From Drosophila persimilis (taxonomy: Eukaryota > Arthropoda > Insecta > Diptera > Drosophilidae): a stretch of DNA of 64,000 bases. The stretch covers positions 21,080,001-21,144,000 of the forward strand of contig NW_020825288.1 of assembly GCF_003286085.1 (NCBI RefSeq), read 5' to 3'. Shown here one piece after another: positions 21,465 to 33,300 of this stretch (position 1 is the stretch's first letter; each line of letters begins with the position of its first letter). The position numbers and the translations under genes were made by a program. Below the pieces are notes generated by a model. The model did not search any database. It saw only the letters and a list, made by a program, of their open reading frames with translations, and was not told where the DNA came from.

Positions 21465-24400
21465 CGGCCGTTGACAGAATGGCAGAACCGCATCACATGG
21501 CACCGCAGCATATTTCCGTCACCGATTGCCTGTCGATTGGATTGGGGGGTTCGGGTTCGAGAATGGGTGGTGGTATGTTGCCTGGTTCCTGGTTCCATTG
21601 GCATTAAACTGCAAATCCGCAGTCGAGCAATTCTCGCATGTAATGCTGATGTCGACATTTTACTGCTGCTGCAACTGCAACTGCCACTGCCACTGCCAGA
21701 GTGCCACTGCTGCCACTGCTACTGCTGCTGTTGATGCGGGCTCGTGTTTTGCCACAACAGCGCGCCAGTGCCAGGCAGCGACACCTTCTGTGGCAACAAG
21801 GCTGCCAGAGCAGACATCTCATCCCAGCGCAGTGCCATGCCCCATGCCACAGCCACAGCTTCCCTGGCCCCCCCTGCACTTAAGCATTGCATCGATGCGA
21901 CGGTGGGCTGGCTCCTGCGATCGGCAGCTGCTGCTGTTGAGGATTTTTGCATTGCCCTCCCAAAGGGGCCAAGGCGGAAGGTGGCGAAGGCTGAAAGAGA
22001 GTTCGGATGGGATGTGGGGGATGGTGAGGAGCTGCAGCAACAGCCATAAAATCCTTTGCAATCAGTTGCATGCAACAAACACTTTGGTTCATGTTTCCAC
22101 AGCGCCTCCTTCGGCTTTGATGCACCGAGAGAAATGAAAGATGAAGAAGAAAGCTACGATTTGATGGGGAATTTATTAAGGTGAAAAAAAAACTGATTTC
22201 TCAGAATTATTAATAAATGTTTTATATAAAGTTTCGTCGATGTAGTGATGTTTCTCTCAGTGTTCAGATGGCACAGAGACTTCCACATTGCTTCCGATCC
22301 AAACACACAAGAGCGAACCCCAGACCCGAATACGGAGCCTCCGTAGAAGAGGCCACATTTACGTTGGACTGTTGTCTGGGTTCTTGTTGCCTCTCAGATT
22401 GGGATTCTTATCGTTGTTGCTCACACACAGAAAAACACGCAAAACACAGTACACATACACAGATACACACAAACACACACACACACTCGTACATTGATGC
22501 ACAAAACAATTTCCTAATGCCGAGAATTGGCTTTTGTGCAATTTACAGTCTTCTTGTACTTAAGAATAATTTGAAATTTGAAGTGTTGCTGCATTTCCGA
22601 TAACTTCAAATGCCAAATGTTTAGCCATTGCCACACACACACATGGGAAAGGGAAAGAGAGAGAAGCCATTAAAAATGCTGAAATGGTGCATCAAAATGG
22701 TTTGCTGAGGATGATGGAATTTTGCGAGAAATCAATGGAAATTGATGAAAACTATGCAATGGTTACTTAAAGCCGGGTTGGATCCTTACATGCCCCAGGG
22801 GCTAGCAACCATTTGAGAAGTTAAGCTCTGGCCCCATTCGCCGGATTAAATTCAGATACCGGTTTCCCATGGCATGCCCCACATGGATTTCCATGCGTGA
22901 CGCATTTCGGAAAAGCCAGCTCTGTCCCTGGCAACGTGTCTCATGCAAAAAACTATCGAACAGCCAAAGCCATCATCCTGATTTTCCCCCGACATACATT
23001 CGTGATATGGTATAAAAATCCACAAACAAAAAAAATAAAGTAAAAAAAACCAAGTGAAAAATAAAATGTGGTGCAAACAAAAAAAACGCTACAACTTTTT
23101 GGAATATTTAGCAAAAATGTCAACGTCTAAAAGCGAAGTAGAACAACTGACCGACCAAATTTGAATTCAGGAAAAAACAAAAAAAAATTGAGAATAGAGA
23201 GTTATGTAGAGCACTCGGCTGGAGTGCCGCAGGAGCCACTGGCAGGGTTTTTTCTGAGTGGAAATATTTTTGGGGGCCACTGTCACAACATCCGGCATGC
23301 CACCACGCACATGCCATGCACTTGGGCCAGTGCCACTGCCAACCAAAGTCCCGTTTAGAGAGGCTTAAGGACATTCCACAACTCTCTGACAAGAAGGAAT
23401 GCTAGAGTCAAGTGCAACGGCTATGAGATACCCGCTACTTATGTTATTCTGGCTTTGATGTACAGCCAGAGGGAGAGAATGGCAGGAAAATATCATAGCT
23501 CTATTTCCCATAGAGGTACCATTTGTACTATAAATGTTACTTAAATCCTGGTTCATTTGAAAAGCAGAGCATTCTCTTACAGATCTTAAGCAGATGCTCG
23601 CTTGGCGGACAACAATTAAGAAAGAAAATTGCCAGAAAGGGTTCTGTTGCAGCTTGGAAATGCAATGTTTTGTGCGCAATTATTATTTGACAAGCATTTT
23701 AATGATTTCAGCCAGTTATTGGCGTAATTAGACCATCTTTGGCAGCAGGCAACACAACACAGACAGACAGACAGACTGACTGAAAAAACAACAGAGAGCG
23801 CAACAAGGAGGCAAGGCAAAGAACCTTTTTGGAATCAGTTGCAGTTGCAATTATAATTTCAATTTTACGAGTTTTCAAGCATTCCCACGAAAGCCACCAG
23901 CCAGACATTCTTTCCTTCCATAGTTTCCACTTTCATGGCAACGCCTTGGGAGCCCCAAAACATTCTCTGACTTTTGTTTATGCGAGTTGTGTGCTCTGAA
24001 GTGGTTAGTTTCAATTCTGGGGTAAAACACAAAGACAAAGGAAAAACAGAATTGTGTGTATAAGTAATCTAGAACTGCAACTGCAACTGCAACTGCAACC
24101 CAGTGCTGGGAGTACTACAGTCCTATTCGGAGCTCTAGTCATACTTAATTGCTGCTTGTCTGTGTTTCTACTAAATGAGTTTTTACTCCACTCTCGCCAC
24201 ACTCCTGCCACGTAAGAGATTATTAGGTGATTGTACCTGGAATTTATATATCAACAAAAAATGTTGTAGGTTGTTTCTCCCGTTTGGAATTTCACTTTCA
24301 TCCCGGATAATCAAACGACTTGACGTGCCTGAAATGAATTCCGTTTCCGTTTGCCAGAGCCCCACCCAACCCCGATCCCAAAACAGATTTGATTTCTCTC

Positions 24401-27056
24401 GTTCGCCTCTATGTCAATTGTGTTGGATGCCGCCTCTTGAGGGGGTTTTTCCCCCATTTACATTTCGTTCTATCGCACACCGATTCGTGCTCGTTAACAA
24501 AAGATACATATGCATCTGGTAGATGTATTTTGGCCTTTGTGCTCGCTCGCTGCTTTCTTATTCCGCTCTTGCTTGGTTAGATTTAAATGCCGAATTTTCA
24601 ATGCAGCACACATCATCCATGGGAATGGGGACTGAGGGAATGGGAGGATGTTGGATGATGTTGGATGAAGGAAGGACATGTGCTCACCTCCCCAGTGTGT
24701 ATCTGTGTAGCTGAACACGTGAGAGTGTAATCACTTGTACTTAATATGCAGATGATGACAATGTGACAATCAAACCGATTCCAGGTCGCCTGATACTCTC
24801 TGTCTCTCCGCCTTCCATAGCCTGATGTTATGCGAATCGGATTATTATTATCATTGTTATCGCCTATCGTAAAAGGCAACAGCAAAATGCGCATTTTTCT
24901 CCGCTCCACTTCCTTGTACGTTCCCCTGCCTTCCTTCTATATCCCCCCTTTTTGAGCGCGCAGATTTCCTTGAGGCATAAACGCATTAGACCTTGCGTCT
25001 GTCTCCCCGTTAGCTGTTTGAGTCCTAAAAAGGCAATTTGTTTGCATTATGATTTTTATCTTTGTGTTTTTGAATTGTTTGTTTTCATTCGGAATTGCTA
25101 ATGCATGGGAATAGAAAAGGAATTTAAAGGATATTGGTTTGTTGAGGAACTTTCTAAAGAGGAAGCGAATTCTTCCTTAAAAATTATCTTGTTCCTCCAG
25201 TTGCATGGCTTTTGATGGAACTCTAGTATCTTCCATGGGAAGACATACGAACACCACTTAAAATTAAACATAACTCTACATAATTCCTCATTTATTTGAT
25301 ATAAATCTGATGACTCTATAGCTTCTTTATGGCTATTACACGATGTAATGTTTCCATAAGTCATTCGAATGAGCCAACAAGAGGAGCACCAAAAAGGGGT
25401 TAACTCCCTTTGCGGCATTCAACAGTGCTGAACATTCCCTCACGCAGCCCCATTGTGGCGGTCATTTCATTTGGAAAATGCACATTTTCATCTGGCATGT
25501 GTTAATGCACTGGACGGGAGGGGGGGGCAGGCATGCAGCGGGGGCAGACTGCAGTTTGTGGTATAACTTCATAAAAATGCCACCCGGTTGCACCACAAGA
25601 TTTACTGCAGTTGGCAACAGAAAAAAATACATACGTGGAGGCATGGAGGTATGGAGGAAGGCAGAGAGCCGTTTGCCAGTCAAAAGTTGCTGCCTGGCGA
25701 TAAATGGACTGACGAACGCGAAAGGATAACAGCAGGATACACATGGGTGGGAGCTGGTTGGGGTTGGGGTTGGGTTTGGGAATGGGGCTTGGGAATACAA
25801 ATGTGAGGGGAAATGTTTGTTGGTTTTACTCAATTTGTTGCTGCCTTTTTGTGCGATGTTGCTTTGGGGGGTTTCTTGTTGTTTTTTTGTGTTTTTTTTG
25901 GTCGGTGAAAACACCCTCAAGGCTGCAAAAAAAGCGAAGGGAAAAAATGGTACCCATTTTGGGGCCCTCGACATTTTAACTGAAATGCAACAGGAGGCCG
26001 CGTGTTAATGCTGAAAAAAGGACAACAGGCGGCAAGGACCCTTTGGCAGCAAAGTGGCAAAGTCGTGACGAACTCTGTGCCCCCAACACAGAAAACAGCA
26101 GGAGCTACGGGGCAGAAGGAAGAAGGGAGTCGGGGCGTGCTCCACCAGCTGGATGTCGCGGTCACTTTTCATGCTTTCTGTTGAGCCTTTTCTGATCCTT
26201 TTTTCATTTTCATTTTCATTTTCATTTTCTCTTCTTCCTCGGCTGCTGGGGATGGGGGGAAAGCAGCAACAAATGTCTGGGACTGCGAGTCACGCGCTGA
26301 ATTTAATGCCCAGCCAATGCCCCCGAAAATGAGGCGTGTCAATGACTCTGGGTCACCAGAATGGACCACGCCTTCAGCTCAGCCTCTCACCCTCTCAGTC
26401 TCTCAGCCCCCACTTATTTCTTACGAATCTGATTTCTGACATCTCTTTTGAGTATAGAGAGCATTCGATGTCTATGGTTGATTCTCCTAAAATGGTTTTT
26501 TTCTTACTCATTCGCTTCGTTGCACGCACAGGAATTTATTTGAGGCACACACATGCCTCAGGCTGAGAAAACCGCAATAGCAAATATGTTTGAGGAAATG
26601 TTTTCCACCACAAAATGCGACAACTGGAAGTCTACTAATTTTCATCTCTGGTTTTTGTTTTCTGGGAAATTCTTTACCCCCCTGATTGCTGCAGGAAATA
26701 CGACTAGTAGCGCTACCTCTCTCTGTCTTTCATTTCACATAATTTTGCAAGAAAATTTAATTAGATTTTCAGCTGTTGTTTCACTTGTTTCACGCAGTCA
26801 AAACCCGCATGTGTTGCTTGGGGATTTAATTGCTTTACAAAGCCGCAGAATAGACAAACAAAAGTTCCGCAGCCCGCACCCGCACCCAAAAAAGAAGAAA
26901 AAGAGTTAAACCTAAGGAAAAGAGACACAGATTTACACAGTAGAGAACCCGCAGTGGCAGTGGCAGTGGCAGTGCCAGTGCCAGTTGTAGCCCACAGTCT
27001 GTAAAGGCAATTTCAACTTTTCCCTGCTTGTACGAGTACTTAATGGAAAATGACTT

Positions 27057-27062
27057 TTTATT
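27057..27062 (-). terminator. Poly(A) signal of EF-hand gene 1
   Basis: AATAAA on the minus strand about 150 bases after the stop at 27209. Confidence 0.4.
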
Positions 27063-27208
27063 AAGCTGGTCTGTGAATCCCTTAAGCGCCTATTTTCAAC
27101 ACTTGCGCCCGAAGAAAGCAAGAAAGTAAATAAGAGACAACACCCCACCCAACCCGCAAATGACGTGAAACATGGGGGTCTCCAATGTAAATGACATGTA
27201 ATTTAACT

Positions 27209-27995
27209 CTAATCTTCTTGGGGGAACAAACTCTCAATATTATTACAATAGGCAATCAGGGTATTATCGTTTTCACCGGGAAATATTTGACCCAGAAATT
27301 CCATAAGAGCCGGTTGAATGGTGACTACCTCGGAATACTCCTCAAACGATATAATCCCATCCTTGTCAGTGTCGAATTTATTGAACAAGAACTCGCACAT
27401 GTCCTAGAAAAAGAAATGATTATATGAAGAGAATCCTAAAATCAATATTTAATCAAATTACATACCGCTCGAAGTTCCTGAACCTCATCATCGTCGTCGC
27501 CAACAAAGAATTTCTCCACAGCTATGGCCACGGTCTCACGGTTAAGGATTTGAGTGCCAGCACTTGTGTAGACCTGAAATGAATAGGAAGTTTTGGGAAA
27601 CGAGTCACGACTCCAGTCCTTAGATTATTACTCACATTATATGCAAATCGCATGCGTTCTTCTAGGCTGCTGCTCAGAAATACCGAGAACAGCTGCATCC
27701 ATGCATCCGGAGAAACAGTACGCGCATCTTGCGTAAGGTTTAGCAGAATGCGATCGATGATGCCGACATCGAAGATCTGAAACAGCACCAGAAACAGGCC
27801 GTAAAGCTGATTGGTGGTCATCAAGCGCGAAGCGGGCCTGTTGCTCAGCGAGAACTTGTAGTAGACGATCAGGAGGCAAACGACTTCGTTTGTGCTAAAG
27901 TCCGTGGAGGCGGCATAGCTCTTTATCACACTGTTGTAGAGAGTCAGGAACTTGTTGTTGGCCATGTCATCCATGGAAGCGTCAATGCGATTCAT
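27209..27995 (-). CDS. EF-hand protein, calaxin/EFCAB1-like, gene 1 (three exons)
   Basis: Exons 27995-27636, 27573-27466 and 27403-27209 give 220 residues, close to the 210-220 of the calaxin (EFCAB1) family. In other animals calaxin binds Ca2+ and acts with outer-arm dynein in cilia and sperm flagella. The second EF loop, DTDKDGIISFEE, is canonical with Asp at 1, 3 and 5, Gly at 6 and Glu at 12. The preceding loop (YTSAGTQILNRE) has lost its acidic ligands and the central Gly. Exon 2 has a DDDDE stretch. Exon lengths of 360 and 108 nt are identical to gene 2, from which it diverges head to head. The start aligns with the gene 2 start. Role in the fly is inferred from the family. Confidence 0.88.
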
Positions 27996-29131
27996 TTTGG
28001 CAGTTTTCGGTTTTCGGTGTCTTTTGAATGCTTATAAATTTAAGTTTTATTTTTGTGATATATTTTGTTGGAGTACCTAGTAAGTGTTCCTGTCTGTTCC
28101 GGTTGTGGGAAGTTTGTGTGTTCTAAACGGAAGTGAGTTCTACAAACTGATTAACATCTCAGGGGCAGGCCTACTTGGTAGGTGTTTTTTCGGGGGTTAC
28201 AATATGTGAACATACATATGTGGCTAAGACAAATCACAAATAGATTGGGTAAGTCAGCAGGCAGCCGGAAAGGAGAAGGAGACGGCGAAGGAATGCTTGT
28301 AACGAGCGCAATTTAAAAGCAATAAAACCAACGGCGAGACATAAAAAATACATCAGCCACGGTACATGGACTACATCTGTCCCCCATTTCTGGGGGGGAT
28401 TTCGAAATAAATATTTGAAACAAACACAAAAAAGGAAAAAAGGAGAGAAAGGAGAGAAAGGAGAGAAAGCAGAGAAAGGAATGAATGGCTCAAAGCTGTG
28501 CGCATGAGAAACGCGAATATAATAATCCAAACAAAAGCGTTGAGTTGAGATGGGTGTAAAGCCCTGCCATGTGGAAATTTGGCGGAAATGGCTGTGTAGC
28601 CATTTTGTTTGGGGGGCAACAAATGTTCAACCGAGCCGCCTCCGTTGCGTTGCCTTTCCCCTTTGTTGTGTAATTGTGTGCCACACACACACACACACAT
28701 GCCACGCCCTAAGAAGAGTGGAGGGGGCACACGTAAGAGGTGCAGGGAGCGGAGGCCTCAACCGCTCGACACGGCATAATAACAATAAAATGAAAAGGAG
28801 AAAAAAGCTAAAAAATACCAGAAAGATTAACTTTTTTGGTGAAAGATTAAATACCCTTACGGATTCATATAGTCATCAGATTGTGGATTAATTATAGCAG
28901 TAAAAGAAACGCTCTGTGCCAAGTTTCATTTAGATATAGCCAAGGAATCCTATCACATTTCTGCTGGCAAACATATCCCCAAAATCATAGTACCCTACGT
29001 GAAAGGAAACAACCCAAAGGAGTGAGGAAGAGTATGAAGCTCCTCCAGCAACAAGGATTCACGCTCCTTAATGTCTCCGAAAGTTGACATCGCCAAGTGT
29101 TGGCGGATTTACACACAGAGACCCACATGTG

Positions 29132-29186
<55 letters not shown>

Positions 29187-29552
29187 CGACTCGTGTCTGG
29201 ATTTTGGTTTTATTGTACTTTTCGGTATAGAATTTTGATTGATACATTTTGCATACGGTATTTTGGAGAAGACTTAAATCTGTAAAATTTGGGGATAAGT
29301 AAGACAAATTGTGGCGTGACGCAAACATTTTGGAACAATTTAATTCACATAAAACGGTTAAGGCACTCAGCAGCAAAGGAGATGCAGGAGGAGCATGTGA
29401 AAGCATTTACTTTGAAGTAGGTTTTGAAGAAAATTTCTCTTAGGAGAGAGGAAATAGCAGGTCCTGGGAAAATAATCTCAAACAAACCCCAAACCAAATT
29501 GAAACAAAACAACTCTAGTACTATCATCAAATACATACTACAATCCATCAAG
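27996..29552. promoter_or_regulatory. Shared upstream region of the EF-hand pair
   Basis: Some 1.56 kb separates the two start codons. It holds GGAGAAA repeats near 28435-28475, a CA run near 28682-28697 and a long (GA)n run at 29135-29183. No coding region was recognised. Confidence 0.4.
29135..29183. repeat. (GA)n microsatellite
   Basis: About 24 GA units, 370 bases upstream of the EF-hand gene 2 start. Such runs can bind GAGA factor. Confidence 0.95.
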
Positions 29553-30372
29553 ATGGATTATCTAGATGCCACCATTGATAGCATGGAGAACAGTCGCTTT
29601 GCCGCCCTATATGGCGGCTTGGTCAGGGAACTAACAGCCACAACGCATTTTTCGCAGACGGATATCAACTGTCTGCTCATGGTTTACTACAAGTTCGCCA
29701 AGGTCAATGGGCCAAATGCCAAGCAGATGACCAAGGTTCAGTTCTATGAACTGTTTCTGGTGCTGTTCAAGGTCTCGAATGTCACGACCATAGATCGGAC
29801 TCTATTTGTCGTCACCAAGGATGTGAAGTACGTGAGTCCAAAGGCTTGGGTGCAGCTCTTTTGTCTCTACACAACCGAGGATCTCTCAGTGCGTATGCGC
29901 TTTGCCTTCGATGTACGTCTCGGTTTGGTTCTCCTTCTCTACTCCACCCTCTCTAAGAGTTGATAATTCTTTTGTGCTTTGGCTTGTAGATCTATGATAC
30001 AAAAGGAACTGGCTTATTAGATCGCGAACAGATCAGCTTGGCCTGCGATAAATTCTTCGTTGGCGAGGACGAAGATGAGATCACCGAACTAAGAGCGGTA
30101 AGGCATAATAGGTACATGTATACCTTTTGTTCTTCATTATCGTCAGGGGTTAATGTTTCCATCAGGACATGGGTGAGTTCCTCATCAAGAAGTTTGATGT
30201 CGACAAGGATGGTTTTATCTCTTATGAGGACTACTCCACTGTGGTCTCCGAGCAGCCGTGTCTGCTCGAGTTCTTGGGGCAGCTGTTTCCCTCTCCCTAT
30301 GACCGCGAAATATTGGCCCATTGCATTAATATGGATTCGTTTCTGACTGTAGAGTCAGGTCGTCTCAATTAA
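29553..30372 (+). CDS. EF-hand protein, calaxin/EFCAB1-like, gene 2 (three exons)
   Basis: Exons 29553-29912, 29990-30097 and 30166-30372 give 224 residues. It is similar to gene 1 throughout (ATIDSMENSRFAALY, LLMVYYKFA, KAWVQLFC, MRFAFD, KFFVGEDEDE) and shares its intron positions. The main EF loop DVDKDGFISYED has Asp instead of Glu at position 12, which usually weakens or changes metal preference. The earlier loop DTKGTGLLDRE keeps the central Gly that gene 1 lost. The frame is open for 43 codons upstream of the chosen Met, but that part has no counterpart in gene 1, so the start at 29553 is preferred. Confidence 0.88.
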
Positions 30373-33300
30373 TGTTGGTTGAATTTGTTAGTGTTTAAGA
30401 GCAGTTGAATATATTTTTCCTGGAAGCAGCACAATACTTTTGAATGCCCATTGCAGGTTATCATACGTATATTCCTTAGAGTGATGGCATATTCCAGTTA
30501 ATCAATGCTTTTGACGGTGCCCCCGGGGCCCAACTTCTTCATGGCGCGGCACAGCATTTGTGGCCAGCATATGCCACTCGACCTAATTCAGGACAACCCA
30601 TAATTATATGCTCACAATCGCGGCGACGGCAACGCCCCTGCCCCAGCACATACATATATGCGATATGGCCGTGGAAGTCGGTTAAGTAGCTCATTAACTT
30701 CAATACATTTGATTACATTAAATATGGGGTTGTGGTTGGGGGTTGGGCCAAACAATTTGTGCATTGCATATTCCAGTCGACCATCCCGCAGTCTCTAATT
30801 CTATCGCCCTGTTCGCTGTGTCTGTTAATTTGCTCAATTCAATCGGCATTCGGAAGTATTTGGGACATGGCTAAGCCACTGAATGCTCACGTATTGCCAT
30901 GATTTGGCATTTATGTAGTGGCATTATGTGCATTATTTGCGAATTGATTTCCACAAATGCCTCATCCTTTTCAGATCGTCCCAATCACATTGCCATTCAG
31001 TACCTTCCACACAATAGTCTGGTACGGACACGCTTTGGACTTCAAAGTGAAGTTGAAGTAAAGTTTAAATGTGTTTCATTTAAAGTTGTTAAATGGTTTA
31101 ATCAATAGCTGCAGTTGACACTGCTGGAAAGCTATATATATCTGTATCCTATATCAACGGATTGAAGCCCAGCATGTGGCCTCTGGCTAGATAGATGGTC
31201 GGTCGGTCAGAGTCAGAGTAAGAGGGCTTCATACATGGAGTTGTCCTTTTGTTGAACTTGCCCTGGCACACGCTCCACGCCTCCCTTTGGGTGTGTGTCG
31301 GTCTCGCTGGCATCAACATTAATTATCCTTGATAATAATCATGCAATTTGTACGTGAGCCGGGCCCATGTTAGCCGTCCTGGGGGCAACGGCAAAGGCAT
31401 CCATGCTGTGGTCTTTATTGTGGCATTAACAGCAGCGCCACGGTACGGTACGGCACGGCACGGCACGGCCTGCAGCAGCAGCAGTCGTGGAAGCATCATT
31501 ATGCTCATTATTGTCGTCAAAGGCACGCAGCTGGGCGTTGGGAGAGTCACAGGGTCGGTAAATGGGCTCCAGGAGTCCTCAGCGCACTGGAACCTTGCAT
31601 CCTGGCCAAAGGGGACAATGCGCGTTTGATGAATTGCATTAGGACATGTAAGTAATTATAATCAATTAAATGAGCAGCTCGGTTCATGCGGCTGCCAGCT
31701 ATTCACTCTTCGTTATCCAAGGGATATACCCCTAAGATCAGGTTAAGTGAAGGATTTGAAATCGAAGCTCATAGCACAGCACCCCAAGCAAAAAATTCTG
31801 GCTCAGAATACTGTTCTTTTCAATTTTTGCTTGCCATTTGTAGCAATGACCACTAAGAACAACCATCAATTTCCAACAGCTGAGTGGTCTAAGCAAACAG
31901 ACCATTTAGCTTCATGGACAATCCAAACAGTGGCCCCAAAGTGTGCGGAAATGTCGTGTCCAGACTTTGGGGGATCATCGTATCGTATCCCATTGCAATT
32001 TTTCGATTAAAATTCCAGTTTGCAATTCAATTAAACACTAATTAAAAGACATTTTGCCGCCATAGCTTTCGCAGCTGGCAGCCCTTTGACAACTTGCCTC
32101 AATCTGTGCCTCCTGCTCTCTCTGTCTGTGTGTCTTTGTCTCCAGTGGCTTTCCCCAGGGATCTGTGTGGGGCCTGTGACGAGTGGCAACGGATGTGGGG
32201 GTGCCACCCAGCCGCCCAGCCGCCCGGCCGCCCATCCAGGATAAGGCAAGTCGACAAATGCGCACAAACTGTGATAAATGGGAGGCGCAGCCAGGGGGTT
32301 AAGAGGCAGAGTGGGAGTGGCATAATGAATGCCATGAAAGGCAGCAGAAGACAAAACACAACAAAAACTAACCCAAACGAGAGCAAAGAAACAGACCAGA
32401 GGGACAGGGAGAGGAAAGAACAGGGGAATCAAAGTGAAGCCTTTTTTTGTAACATTTTTTCCTTGGGCCCCTGCTTTGACTTTGTGTGGGACAGTGTAAG
32501 CAAGTGAGTTAATTTTCTGGCCAAAGCAAAAGCTGCACGGAATTCGACTTCGTAAAAGTAAATTTCATCTGCTGCCGTTGCACCTTTCTATCTTTGTAGT
32601 GCCTCTTCCTGGTGGCAACTACTTTGTGGAATACCGAGAAGGGGAAAGACAAACAAACTGACTAAAACCCAAAGCGTTTGTCAATTATAGTTAACTGAAG
32701 GATAAAACGGGGGAAGTGGTCTTTGAGGATGGTGTTGTTGCACAGAGAAAATTAGGTCCTTTGGGTATGAAGTTACTGGGTGCATTTCCTAGATTCCTTA
32801 ACTAAGCAAAACTTCATTGTGTCCGCAGCCATAAAGCCAATTAAATTTCTTCCAATACTGATACCCAAACCTACCCAAGCCCTACCCATAAATCCGATCG
32901 ATTCAATCACTCAATAAGCCCCAATTTCATTGACTAACCGGCCAAGATTTCCTCCGAATCAATTAGCGGCATTGAGAACGAACTTTAGCTAATTACCCGA
33001 AATTTTGTGGTGAATTCTGCAATGCGATACAAAAATGTCGGGGCCAAGTTGGCAGAACTCAGAACTCAGAGCTCAGAGTGGGGCTCAGAGCAGCTCAAAG
33101 TCAGGGGCCATCAAAGGCAAAAGGACTTTCGAGCGTTTCTCATTATCCGGTTGGCTGTGCTCGTCAAAGCTCGAAGCGGATGCAGTGGCGGATGCATCGT
33201 GCCAGGACCCAGGACCCAGGAGACAGGGACGATAGACGAGAGACAGGCACAGGGACTGGTACTTGTCCTGCAAAATATTCGATGGCAACTTGTCGGAAAC

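Larger units (their letters stand above)
16806..27056. other. Intergenic region, about 10 kb, no gene recognised
   Basis: Scattered open frames lack family similarity and coding character. The region has a (GT)n run at 18285-18318, GAACA repeats near 20553-20580, CCACGGT repeats near 19925-19985 and CTG/CCACTG-rich DNA at 21661-21736. G-runs occur at 21446-21464 and 25758-25780, and TTTTCA repeats near 26203-26230. It looks like regulatory or structural intergenic DNA. Confidence 0.6.

Noticed and set aside
25098..25418. A 106-codon minus-strand frame
   Set aside because: No recognised motif and no supporting promoter, poly(A) or splice signal; kept as intergenic.
29424..29552. Upstream in-frame start of EF-hand gene 2
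   Set aside because: The additional 43 residues have no equivalent in the paralogue, whose start aligns with the ATG at 29553.
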